A stretch of 64,000 nucleotides of DNA, taken from assembly GCF_030272615.1 (NCBI RefSeq), contig NC_081411.1, forward strand, positions 156,986,971-157,050,970, read 5' to 3'. Source of the stretch: Cryptomeria japonica (Eukaryota > Streptophyta > Pinopsida > Cupressales > Cupressaceae). A program made the position numbers and the translations under genes. Each line of letters starts with the position of its first letter. The first letter of the stretch is position 1. Below the pieces are notes generated by a model. It was not told where the DNA came from, did no database searches, and saw nothing but the letters and a program-made list of their open reading frames with translations. Below, piece by piece: positions 1 to 10,473 of the stretch.

Positions 1-188
1 CCTCATGATGAATGAACATCACTAATATGTGGTCAAAGAGATTGATAGAAATCTCAAGTGAGTGGATAGGATAGTTGATTGACTGATCAAAGCGATTGAT
101 TGGATCAAGAACTGACATTTTATTGATATCATGTTGCAAGAGGATCTAGATGTATTGATTCATCCAGAAGGGAGAAAGAGGATCAACG
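1..188. other. Sequence left of element N1
   Basis: No coding sequence is recognised here. It reads as simple gattgat/gatcaag-rich sequence, similar in style to the untranslated interior just inside the LTR of the Tat-like Gypsy near 59424-59640. It continues at 11406 on the far side of element N1, so I read it as part of the outer minus-strand Gypsy element. That assignment is inference. Confidence 0.4.
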
Positions 189-1100
189 TGTTGGGATCCA
201 AGAACACTAAGAGGGGGGGTGAATCAGTGTTCTACTGGTATGATAAGCTTTTATCCTTTTATACTATACACATATAAAACGGTAAACAAATAAACATATA
301 ACAAGAAGAAAATAATCCATCCACATAAATGAACACCATAACACATAATTTGTACATGGAAAACCTCAAAGAGGAAAAACCACAGTGGGATTTGTGACCC
401 ACAATATTAGTTCACTGGCCATATGAAAATATATTACATATAATGGGGGCCTGCACATGCAAGAAGACACACTGTCTAGAGCATATTGCTCATCACTAAA
501 GAGCCTCACTGACTACAAGCTTTCTGCTAAAGTAAAACATTGAAAATGAACTCAAGAATGCATCTGCTATGCCAAATAGAGTTTCGGTTCTAGCTCTGCT
601 CTATACCGATTCACAAGCCCTGGACACTACTCTTGATATCTCTTCTCCTCCAAGAATTCTTTCCAAGCTATCTACATATCATTGCATGATATAACATTCA
701 CATACAAAATGATATTCGTACATATACTTCACATTATACAGTTCTACTAAATATTCCTATATCCATATCATGTTCCTCTATATTTTCAAAATGACCTAGA
801 AGACTAACCTATATACCCATTACAAACATTATGCCTTATGTTGGCTTACATTACATTACAGAAAGATATTTAATGTCGGCCTCGACAATAATTATAAAAT
901 GATTTACTAAATAAATCTTCCTTGATGTCGGCTTCCTTGAAGCATTGATGTCGGTGCTGGTGTTGGTGTCGGTGTAGCCCTAAATGCTCCAAAGCTGGTG
1001 TCTGCTGGTATATGCCTCCTAGTGCTGTTATATGACTTCCATCTGATCTTGTTGCCATCAATGACAACAAAATCAATCCAATGAGTGTCAATTGCCAACA
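189..1100 (-). repeat. 3' LTR of element N1
   Basis: Aligns over its length with 10488-11405. Shared blocks include the G-run followed by GTGAATCAGTGTTCT near the left edge, the 'catggaaaacctcaaagag' block and the 'gtgtcaat..ccaaca' end. Small ORFs within it run antisense or across LTR sequence and are not genes. Confidence 0.9.
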
Positions 1101-1114
1101 ATCTCCCCCTTTTC
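1101..1114 (-). promoter_or_regulatory. Polypurine tract of N1
   Basis: Read on the minus strand this is AAAAGGGGGAGAT, directly against the LTR start TGTTGG. It is the expected plus-strand DNA primer and fixes both the orientation and the LTR edge at 1100. Confidence 0.85.
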
Positions 1115-1264
1115 CATTGATGGCAACACTCATGTGAAAAAGGGATTCCCTGTCGGTTCAACTGAAATATGCTCCCCCTGAGAAATACACTCCTTTTGAT
1201 ATCCTAATATCTTTCCCATGTGTTTTTATCTAGTATTTTCTAATATTTTTCACATATATACATA

Positions 1265-1283
1265 CTCCCCCTTTGACATTAAT
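1265..1283 (-). promoter_or_regulatory. Second polypurine-tract-like site, N1
   Basis: The 19-mer ctccccctttgacattaat lies about 165 bp inside the main polypurine tract. The same 19 bases occur at 42494-42512, at a similar distance inside the LTR shared by N2 and Copia-3. Copia-2 has the related GTCAAAGGGGGAG at 53737-53749. A third CTCCCCCT lies near 1172. The role is unknown. Confidence 0.55.
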
Positions 1284-1479
1284 TCCAAAGACCGGTGAAA
1301 GAATTGAAAGAATTTCAGAACAAAAGAATAAATGAATACTGTTAATTTCATTGGAGCTTAACCAACTTCAAGTTTTTTGGGTATGCCTTATCCAATAACT
1401 AAAGATATGTATCCTAGCTATTTTTGAAAGTCTCAGAAATGGATACTAGTCCACTTGGTAAGTGTGTGAGTGTTTCCTT

Positions 1480-1912
1480 CTATTTGACTTCTGTCGGTGT
1501 GGGTTTAGCTATCATGTCCATGCACTCTCTCTTATGAACACCCAAAGAATCTAATTTGGGACTTACCAGTCCTCTAAGACTTCTTGCCCTGTGAATGATT
1601 TTATCTTTCTCTTTCTCCAAAGAAAAAATTTGGCTCTCCAAGGACAAAATTTGTCCATCAACAGATATGGTCAGTGCAGTTAATCCATCAAAAGAATTAG
1701 CAATGTTATCTATCTTGTCATATAACTCCTTCAATTTTTCATTTACATTAGTTGTAAGAATTTCTATATTGCAACACACTCTGTAGATATTTGTACATTA
1801 TTTTAAACAAACCTCAATAAGAATAAGTTTATATTTAATTTCTTATTCTCAGTATCTATGATCTGATCAAAAGCTATTCTTTTAGCTGTTTTGAACTTTT
1901 CCAAAACCCGTC
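1480..1912 (-). pseudogene. C-terminal piece of the N1 accessory ORF
   Basis: A minus-strand reading frame upstream of and through a 99-codon open stretch (1779-1480) continues the accessory ORF of N1 across the insertion at 1913-6293, with a one-base phase change. The product is hydrophilic. It holds a heptad-like segment (LSLESQIFSLEKEKDKI) typical of a coiled coil and ends shortly after a KPTPTEVK tail. Stops lie upstream of the longest open segment, so it is decayed. I do not recognise the family, and no enzymatic motif is visible. Confidence 0.55.
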
Positions 1913-4707
1913 AGTCTGCAATTGTGAGGCCCTACCTCGACTCAGCTTGACATTTTCTGTTATTTTCATATTGAGACTATTATGGATGCTTTATTTTATG
2001 CATTATGGATTTAGAACCTATATGATTCCATGATTTGGATCACATTGACGTATATTGATGCTTCATTTTATGCATTATGATTATGAAACTTTATATGTAG
2101 CTAGAATAGGATCATTTTGAAATGATGTATGTCAATATTGGATTTGCAGGACTTCATTCTGATGATAGAAATAGGATGCTTATTATATGAATGGTTCAAT
2201 TTTGAGGATTATGATAATTGCTTATGTGGAATCAAATTTAAATGAATGGGATATTGAATTATTATTGTCAAATGTATGAGTGTTTGATGTGCAATGAAAT
2301 CCATGTGTTTAATTATATATATAATTGTGATTATTTGGAATTACTAATGTGTTAATTGAGATGCGCAGGAAAATTATCCATGTGACCATGGAAATAATAT
2401 GGAGAACCAAACCTAGACCTATGTACGTTTGTTAAGCCAAGGGTTGTCTATTTGGAGAGACAACACCCCGTTTGTATTGTATTTTATTTGTGAAAGTAAA
2501 TGATGCATGGTTGTTAAACTGATTTTATGTATATGTGTAATCCTACAAGAGACAAATTCCATGTGTGATTTTTATATTGTATTTTATTGTGTCACTTGAC
2601 ACATGTGCTGATTAGTGTCATTGATTTTGACTTGTCTCTTGGAGGGAGTTTTGTTTCTACCAAAGCCATTCAAACACATGAGTGTGGTCCAAAATTTGCC
2701 TTGGGTAGGGAGTCTTGGGAGTGGTCAACTTAGGCTTGACCCGTAGGTTAACTTCAGTTGGGTTTCTAAGGGGTCAAATGGACTCCTAGGGTCAGTTTTA
2801 GGGCTTTTCCAAAGGTCCAAAGGGTATACCTATGGGTTAGGGGTATTTTTAAACATGTGACTACTCCCATGTGACTGTTTAGTCACCTCAAAAAGTGGTT
2901 TTCCCAAGGTGAGCGAAAATTCAACTTAGAAGGTTCCTCCTAGGATAGACAACCTTCCCTTTTGATGTCAAACTCTCTTCTCCATCCTCTCTCACCTTTT
3001 CCCTTTCCAGTTTTAGCAACATGTAAGAGGTTGGGAAGAGCAACCAATGGGAACTCTCACCTTACCCAAGGGGTTGGGAAGTGTGAGAGAGGCCTTCTTA
3101 GGCAAGGATTAGGGACTTAGTGAGTAATCACCCACTCTCCATTGTTGGAGATTATGCATTTTTTTGAAAATAGTTGTAGGATAGAATTCTTGGTGAAGTG
3201 TTGGTGAAGGATTTTTGTGTGGATTTGGGCTGCTCATCCCCAACTAAGTCTATCATACCTATTGGCAGATTAAGGTTGGTTTTACTTCCTTTTGTTTATG
3301 TTGTTTATGTTGTTTTGAAAGAAAGAAATGCTTGTATGAGGAGATGTGTATATGTAATTTGTTTTGTAGGAGAAAAGTGTAAATGTTTCCTTTCCTTGTT
3401 CTTTGTTTATGTGTTCTTGTTTTGGGAGTGTCCAAGGCCTCCTACTCTTGGGAGAGTAGGATGGTCTTGGGGTGGAAGAAGTATGACAACCTTGGGTGAG
3501 AGGCTCTCCTTATGGAGAGTGATCTCAAGGGTGTCCTTTATGACCCTTGCTGCATAGCCTTGTGTATGCATTTGGGGGCCATAAGGGGAGAAAATATGGC
3601 TTTGCCTTTGGGGGGCATAAGGTGTGGAGATGAATTTGTTGTATTTTGCTTTGCCATGAGGTGGCTTGAGTTGTATTATGCTTGCAATCTCCCCAATGGT
3701 ATTTGGTCCACTTCCACCCGTGGAAAGTTCATCACAAGTTGTGGTGAGAGTGTAGCTTGGGATGGGAAAATGCATGTTGAGTGTTTGCCCCTTGTTTGTT
3801 TGTTTGTGACCTGTCTAGTGCTTGGTTCTCCAAGATCGGGGGCGGCTTCTAGTAAGCCTAGGCTAGGAGGTGAGCTCTCCATGGTCAAGTTGTATTTTTA
3901 TTGTAGGTTGCTCGGGATGGGAAAGAAAAGATGAACAAATTAGTTGTTGTTCTAAGTTCCAAAAAAAAGTTTCCATAAAAAAAAAAAAAAAAATGCATTT
4001 ATTTTGTAGCAAAAAAGAAGAGCCATTGTTGTATTTATTTTCCAAAAGAAAAGAAGTGTATGTATTTATTCATAGTCCTATGGAAGGGAAATTCTAGTTG
4101 GGGTTTCAAACCGATTTGTAATAATATTTACTTTGTATTTTAATTTGCTTAAATAAATGTATTTCTTCTATTTGGTTATGTTTTGCAAGGGGAAGATGAA
4201 ATATATGAGTTGTATTAAAATCCTCATTTACAAAAAAAAAATAAAGTTGTTGCATTTATATTTATTCTGCAAATAAAGGCTCATTTTATTCCTTATGCAA
4301 GATAGAAATGGTATATGAAAGTTCATATATTAGATTCTGGTATTATTTATGCTGCTGCAATTAAATTAAATCTGCCATTTATTCTTTCATTTAATGTAGA
4401 AAATAAATCCTATAGTAGTAGCTTATTTTATAAAAAAAAGATTAGCATATAGTTCTAGTTTTAATTTGTTTACCACAAAAGATTATATTTAAGCTTGTTG
4501 TTAGAATGCATTGTAGCTATTAGTTTCAGAATACTTAAAACAAAAAAAAAAAAGAATATAAAACATAAATTTTCCAACCTTATAAAAAAAAAGGATATTT
4601 CCCCTTTAACATACTACAAGTAATATTAGAAAAAAAATCTCTGTATGTATTTTAAAGTTAAAAAGAAAACTCATAAGAATGCCTAAATGAGTTATAAAAA
4701 GAAAGAG

Positions 4708-4710
<3 letters not shown>

Positions 4711-4742
<32 letters not shown>
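4711..4742. repeat. (TA)n microsatellite
   Basis: About 16 uninterrupted TA units inside the 4.4-kb insertion. Confidence 0.95.
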
Positions 4743-4747
<5 letters not shown>

Positions 4748-4786
4748 TATTCATTTAAATGTCTTATTCTGAAGTCTACATATTTC

Positions 4787-4885
4787 AAATATATATATAT
4801 ATAAATATACTTATATATATATATATAAATATACTTATATATATATATAAATATACTTACATATATATATATATATATATATATA
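4787..4885. repeat. Interrupted (TA)n array
   Basis: TA runs separated by the repeated spacer 'aaatatactta', giving a short higher-order repeat of about 27 bp. It ends in an 11-unit TA run. Confidence 0.9.
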
Positions 4886-4968
4886 AAACACATTTTAAAG
4901 AAATAGAATTTAAAAAAAAAAAAAAAAAACCTTAAAAAAAAAAATTTGCAATGAAGAAAGAGAGAGGG

Positions 4969-5213
4969 CCACAGTTGTGGGCGGCGACATCCACAGTCTA
5001 TGGGAGCTCGCAGCTATAGGCGGTGACATCCATAGTTTGCGGGAGCCCGCAGCTGTGGGTAGCGATGTCCACAGTCTGCGGGAGAGCCGCAGCTATGGGC
5101 GGCGTCGTCCATAGTCTGCGGGTCACTGCAGCTGTGGGCGGCGACATCCACAGTTTGCGGAGCACTGCAGCCATGGGCGGAGCTATTCCCAGCCTATGGG
5201 TGCACCCCTGCAC
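4969..5213. repeat. GC-rich 40-bp minisatellite with internal hairpins
   Basis: Five to six units with a period of about 40 bp, around the core gtgggcggcgacatccacag (starts near 4976, 5016, 5056, 5094, 5134, 5173). Each unit is an imperfect inverted repeat: left arm CTGTGG or CTATGG, right arm CCACAG or CCATAG. The array is far richer in G+C than its surroundings. Open frames of 84-112 codons across it, on both strands, are a by-product of the repeat. Confidence 0.85.
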
Positions 5214-5393
5214 CGCCTCCTCCCTCTTCCATGGAATGCCCGGCTCGGCCCTGTGCGAACTCCAAACCCTGCTGTGAGAAATAAAATAGGCGCCGCCTCC
5301 CATGGCAACCGCTCCCACACCTGCACACACACACACAAAAAAAAAGAAAACTCACTCACACACAGCACACACAAAATAAGAATATTACACACA

Positions 5394-5422
5394 TGCCCTA
5401 ACCCTAATTTTGGGTTAGGGCA
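5394..5422. repeat. Telomere-like inverted repeat
   Basis: The arms TGCCCTAACCC (5394-5404) and GGGTTAGGGCA (5412-5422) are perfect reverse complements around a 7-base loop. The arms resemble plant telomeric sequence but are not (TTTAGGG)n. Confidence 0.7.
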
Positions 5423-5574
5423 AAATACAAATAGGAATAAAAGAAAAGAATATGTGAGGTAAAAAGAAAAAAATAAAAAGGAAAGAGAATAGGGTTAGCT
5501 CATGAACCCTCTTAGGTTCTTTTAAAAGTAAATAAAGAAAAAGAACTCCATTAATCCTTGGGTATAAACATATA

Positions 5575-5598
5575 TGTGTGTGTGTGTGTGTGTGTGTG
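5575..5598. repeat. (TG)n microsatellite
   Basis: About 12 TG units. The antisense open frame through it is spurious. Confidence 0.95.
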
Positions 5599-5660
5599 AA
5601 TATATTGTTACATTCCCTCACACTTGTTTAGATATATAAATATATATATGTCTTATCTAT

Positions 5661-5697
<37 letters not shown>

Positions 5698-5699
5698 AT

Positions 5700-5760
<61 letters not shown>
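5661..5760. repeat. Compound (CA)n(TA)n microsatellite
   Basis: A CA run passes into a short TA run and then, after a brief interruption, a TA run of nearly 60 bp ending at 5760. Confidence 0.95.
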
Positions 5761-5763
<3 letters not shown>

Positions 5764-6293
5764 ATTAAATTTTATATTTATATGGAATCAAAATAGTTAT
5801 TTGTAAGTTAATTAATGTACTTTTAATTATTATATGAATGTAGAAGCATTTTAATAAGAAGATTTTAAAACTCTTTGGGAGGATAAATCCTTGGGGGAAA
5901 TAAAATGATATATGTAGGGTCAAGTTGGCCCCTTTTAAATTTTAAATTATAAGGTATTTTAATCTATGGAAATTTTATTTAATAGGTTTATTTAATCTAA
6001 GAGCTAGGGCAAATTAATTTAGACCCTAGGCAAATAAAGGACTAGATGAGAATTATTAATATTCCCTATCAATTAATTTGGAGATTATTTGTTAAAGTGA
6101 GTTTAATTATTTATTAATGGAAGATAATATTAATTCTATTGGAAAATTATAATTGCGCTTTAAACTTAGATGATTTTTTGCCAAATTAGTGTAGTTATTG
6201 AAATCACTCAAACATAGTTAAGACTAAACTAGTTTTGCATTATTTTAATTAGGTTAGTTGTATTAGGTTAAGTATTTAAAAAAAAAAAATTAT

Positions 6294-8906
6294 CCCGTTT
6301 GTGCCCAAAAGTTTGGGCATGATAGCAATCTGCTTCAGAGATTGAATTTTGCTAGAAATCTGATTTGTTAGAGTCTTGAGCTTGCCGGAAGGGCTTTCTC
6401 CATCTTCAATCTGACAGTTAGGTATCAATCTGTACAACACTGTGACCAATTGATCAATTATTCCTTTATATGTAGTACCCTCCTTCAATAAGTTTTGAGT
6501 AACAATCATCATCAATTCAATCGGACTCATCTCAGAGACTGATTTCTTCTCAACTTGAGAAGTGTTAATTGCCAAAACCTTTGTTGGGGAATCAGTTTTA
6601 ACTGTCAGTATAGACTCAGTTGCTTTTACCTTATCATCCTCAACCTCTTATACACCGGTGGCTTTGCCACTTGGTGCAGTGTCAGTTACTATCGGTGGAG
6701 TATTATCCATAATATTTAGAGTGTCATGTACATTGCCTTGCTAAAAAATGGTTTTTGCCAGTTCAGATTTTACACTTTCCTTTACTGCCAGTTGTGTCAA
6801 AATTGGAGTTGAACTGCCCAAAATACCTTTCCCTTTTGATTTTGTGGGAATAGTGGAAGTTGTTTCTTTTGCAAATTCTTCTTGAGATGTGAGAAAATCT
6901 GGATTTTTCTGAAATAATTTGGTCCAACCCTTACTAGTCTCATTTATCACCTCATTTACTCTACCCATCATAAGGCTTATCTATCAGGGTTTACTACTAA
7001 AAATTGTCCTATTTGCAAAATCTATTCATCTTTCCATTTCCTCATTGTTTACAACACCACACATTTCCAAAAGTGCTACTTCCTTAATCTCCTTATCCCT
7101 CTTGACAGCGTCAAGTCTTCTAGCCTCAAGTTTATTATACAAGGATAGTGGTATCTCCTTCAAAATTTCAACTAAGGCTTTCTTATAAATGTCTATATAC
7201 AATGAAGTAGCCTCTTCTATTTTATTTTTCTCATTTTCTTCTAAGTCTTCATAATATTTAGATACATTTTTCAAAATTCCATCTTTTGTAATTTCATCAA
7301 TAAGCTCAGCACAAGTCATTGTGATCTTACGGGTTTTAGTATCATCACCCTTCTTTTTTCTTGGGGTTGCTGGTGTAGGTGTGACTGGTTTCCTCTTTTG
7401 CATAGGCTTCCTTTCTGGCGGTGGAGATGCAGTAGGCTTAGTTACCTTTCTAACAAGTCTCTTCCTAGGCTCCACCTTCTTTTGCTCTACTGGTGGTTGT
7501 AGCACTTTCTTCCTTTGTACCCTTCTAAAAGCTAGAGGTTCATTATCCTCAAGGTCAGAATCAGAAGTGATAGGGGAAAATAAAGCTTCAGGCTTCTTCA
7601 CTTCTGCAGTACTAGCCTCTGTTGGTTTTGTTCCTTGTTTGGATCCAGATCCCAGTTGAGTGTCTATCTTATGAATTACATCTTGTACATATGCAAACAT
7701 CTTTTCTATTTTCTTCTCTCTTCTCTTCTTGTTAAAACTGGTTTTCACTTCAAGGGCCTTCTCTCTTGCCATACCAAAATGCTTTGTTTTATCATCTAAT
7801 GGGGCATCTAACAACATTTTTCCATAGAGTTAAAAAATAGTGTCATCTACCTCATATCCAAGCTCTATAACCCATATGGTCCTAGGTTCAACTTCTTCCA
7901 TAAGAGTTTCATCGGTTTTTACCATAAAACAGATATCAGTGGAGTACTTCTCCAAAATGTTCTTTGATATTCTCTCCCTTTTCCTCATGTTTTCTTGGAA
8001 TGTTTAGAAATACCCCCAAATTTTCTCATCTCTATCGGTACGAAGACTGGTGATTTCTTCCTTGATCTTCATACCTACCGGTATGTCATGAGCCCAACGC
8101 TTCTTCCCTAGACTAGGTAGCTCATTCAAGAAGTAAAGCATTAAACAAACAATCAAATTTCCATATCTAAAAGTGCCTTTCTTAACTCGCTTGATCTTTC
8201 CAAGGTTTAACATCAATTCACTCCTCATCCATTCACATAAATCATACTATACATCATTTCTCAGCATCTCATATGCAACATGAATACCTGAACTAGCAAC
8301 ATAATTCAATCGGTTGGATTGAGTTACCTTATAACCTAATATCATGCTTGCAAATTTCACATCAGTGTTAGTGATTGTGTCGATCCTCATTGATCTTCTA
8401 TCAAGAGTTGCACCGGTGAGTTTTTTGACCTCATTGTTGGAAACTTTCTTGCCAGGTTTTTGTCCGACTTTGGGTAAGTCAATGACTTCTTGAATAGCCT
8501 CCTTCATGATCATGTAAGGCCGATCCAGCCAAATAAAATCGTTGTGAACCCTTCTCAGAATGTATCTGATAACCTTATCTTTGAATTCCGGTATGTACAG
8601 AATACTGATTAACCCTAGATCCTCAATTTCTTTGTATTCTAGCTTGATGGTTTTGGATTCTCCTAGTATCACTGATTGATACATTCTTTTGATGTCCTCT
8701 ATGCCCAAATCCTCCAGGGTGCAATGAATGTATGCCCTCACATCTTCAACATACATCATGCCATCAGGAACACTAGAAAATGCTCCCGCAAAGTCTTCTT
8801 TCTTACAAATTTTGAGAGCCTCCTTGAATACGGGCCTTAACCTATCCTTAACTTTGACAATGGTGGGATTTGCAATGAAATTAGGAGCTCAAGATCTAGA
8901 TGCCAT
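6294..8906 (-). pseudogene. Accessory ORF of N1, unknown function (N-terminal and central parts)
   Basis: I place the start at the ATG complementary to 8904-8906 (MASRS, then an in-frame TGA that looks like a decayed CGA). A conserved N-terminal region follows (8759-8247, including WLDRPYMIMKEAI and the LTGATLDRRSMRIDTIT stretch). It continues at 8228-8004 (MRSELMLNLGKIKRVKKGTF), then a long Lys/Arg/Pro-rich segment (7817-7026), then 6971-6276. Several stops and frameshifts break it. The N-terminal region aligns with the N2 ORF at 39741-39133, sharing VIR-IL, LD-PY-IM and LCE/CE..L..EL..N...IK. No retroviral enzyme motif is present. I recall similar uncharacterised ORFs from conifer retroelements, but this is memory and not a search result. 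The basic central region could bind nucleic acid; that is inference. Confidence 0.6.
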
Positions 8907-9273
8907 TTTGAAGAATACCTGAAAGTGAACGCTAGTGGAATATTGAGTGCTTCTTAGAAAATTGCTCAAAATCTTTTGACAATGCTTTTGTTTGCTCTTA
9001 ATTCACCTGAAATTTGCCTTTCCTTTGCTCAAAATGCTTGAATGCTCGGTGAGTGAAAATGAATTCACTTACCCTTTTTATCAGCAAATAAAACCCTAAT
9101 CTTTCTCTGTAATAAATGCTTCATGAACAACCCTAGTGGATGTCAATTTCATAGTCTTGTGCCGAGTGAACCTTCATCAATGATGAACACAACTCTCTAG
9201 ATCTCTTTTAGATATCCTCTGGGGTAATATGCAATATTTTGCAATGACTTTGCCAACCCCTAAGGATTATGCC

Positions 9274-10413
9274 TTAGTTACTGGTGGAATTTCTTGCCGG
9301 TGGAGGAATACCTTGTTCTACTGGTGGAGTTACTAGTGTAGATCCATCTCCACTTGGTTCTTCAGATTTTCTAACCCATCTCTTGGTGTGATCTTGTTGT
9401 ATTTCATCTACTTTCCACTTTCCTTTCTCATTATCTTTATCATTACTAACTGGTTGAGTCTTGCTTGTGCAATACTTAGCAATGTGACCTATTTTGTTGC
9501 ATGCATAACATGTAACATTGTTCTTTTTAATTTCTTTGACATATTCGATATCATTTCTTGACCTACAATGATTAGAAAAATGTCCAAACTTTCCACATGC
9601 ATGACATTTAACATTCATTCTACAATCTTCTGATCTATGACCATATTTCTTGCAGTTTGTGCATTGAAAGGGAACATAATTGTATTTTTGATTTGCTTTA
9701 TTTCTACATTGTTTAGCCATATGTCCAAATTTATTACAAACAAAACATCTACCATTTAATTTATAAGCATTAGATTGCCTTACCATTTTCCTCTGTTCTG
9801 ATGAGTTCTACATACTGGTTGTCTGATCTTCATTTGCAGTACCAAAGCTTTCACCTTGTACAAATCCAAGTCCTCTAGAATCATCAATTTGTCTTTATCT
9901 TTTCAATAAGTCATCCAACTGTGCAACATTGATCCTAAATTTTTCTTTATACTAACTTGTAGTAGTTAGATCATCTCTCAGAGTAGTTATTTGTCTTTCA
10001 AGTTCTTGTTCATTGTTCCAGGAGTGTGCCAAATTAGTTCTCAACAAATTATTCTCATGAGTCAATCTGCCACATTCATCAAATTTGTTCTTCAAAGATA
10101 TAACAGGATTATCTTCCTTCTTATTTCTATCCTCAATATCTTTTGATAACCTCATAGTCAGATCTTGCATTTCATTTTTCATGAGAATGTTTGCTTGACT
10201 TAGTTTCTGACATTGTTCCTTAAGTGCATTCTTCTCCTCATCACCTGGGTTTTGCAAAAGTTATTTTCTCTTGGCTTGAGCTGATGATAACCTTTCTTGT
10301 AGGATAATAATGAATACATTAGCAGAATTCAATTCATCTTGCAATTTCGAGTTCTTTATCCTTTCAACATCATAATCCTCAAGAACCATCTCAATTTGCT
10401 TCTCCATATCCAT
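9274..10413 (-). pseudogene. Gag-like protein of N1: coiled coil plus four CCHC zinc knuckles
   Basis: The frame starts at the ATG complementary to 10411-10413 (MDMEKQIEMV), about 60 bp after the priming site. The first ~150 residues are rich in Leu/Glu/Lys heptads (coiled coil). A SRGLGFVQGES motif follows, then four CX2CX4HX4C knuckles in 9786-9274 (CFVCNKFGHMAKQC, CTNCKKYGHRSEDC, CHACGKFGHFSNHC, CYACNKIGHIAKYC). At least three stops interrupt it; only the knuckle block and the second half of the coil are open. Copia-4 Gag has the same order (coil, GLGF..GQSS, knuckles) after a capsid-type domain. N1 starts directly at the coil, so the capsid-type part is missing. Nucleic-acid binding is the expected role of the knuckles. 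Confidence 0.75.
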
Positions 10414-10433
10414 GTTCAAAGATTATGGTTTCA

Positions 10434-10456
10434 GGATCTTCCTCAAGCTGTTAAAA
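10434..10456 (-). promoter_or_regulatory. Leader motif shared among Copia elements
   Basis: On the minus strand this reads TTTTAAC, AG, CTTGAGG, AAGATCC. The same pattern lies just inside the priming site of N2 (41033-41055), Copia-3 (46811-46832) and Copia-2 (49279-49305). It is probably a conserved leader element (packaging, dimerisation or start-codon context); the function is inference. Confidence 0.5.
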
Positions 10457-10473
10457 TTCTTCTAACGTACCAA

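Larger units (their letters stand above)
1913..6293. mobile_element. 4.4-kb insertion of unidentified type inside N1
   Basis: It separates two parts of the same minus-strand ORF and is flanked by CCCGT (1908-1912 and 6294-6298), consistent with a 5-bp target duplication. No convincing protein was found; overlapping open stretches at 3198-4097 have no recognisable domain. It contains AT/TG microsatellites, a 40-bp GC-rich minisatellite, several A-runs and an A-run at the right edge. The ends lack TG...CA and obvious terminal inverted repeats. Options are a diverged long solo LTR (a TGTGAGGCCC start is visible at about 1923), a degenerate non-LTR element with an A-rich tail, or a non-autonomous DNA element. 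Confidence 0.5.

Noticed and set aside
870-1161. Two overlapping minus-strand ORFs of 84-87 codons
   Set aside because: They lie wholly or largely inside the LTR of N1, read His/Gln-rich low-complexity sequence and have no domain.
3198-4097. Cluster of ORFs of 60-140 codons on both strands
   Set aside because: Overlapping frames on both strands with no recognisable domain inside the 4.4-kb insertion; an ORF of this size is possible by chance where stop codons are sparse. I cannot support a gene.
4998-5336. 112-codon minus ORF with repeated PPTAAVxRRLW-like units
   Set aside because: It is the translation of the 40-bp GC-rich minisatellite; open frames exist there on both strands because the repeat lacks stops.
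6279-6293. A-run as the poly(A) tail of a LINE or SINE
   Set aside because: The A-run is interrupted by TTAT before the target duplication, and no endonuclease or RT ORF lies upstream on the plus strand. Left open as one option but not called.
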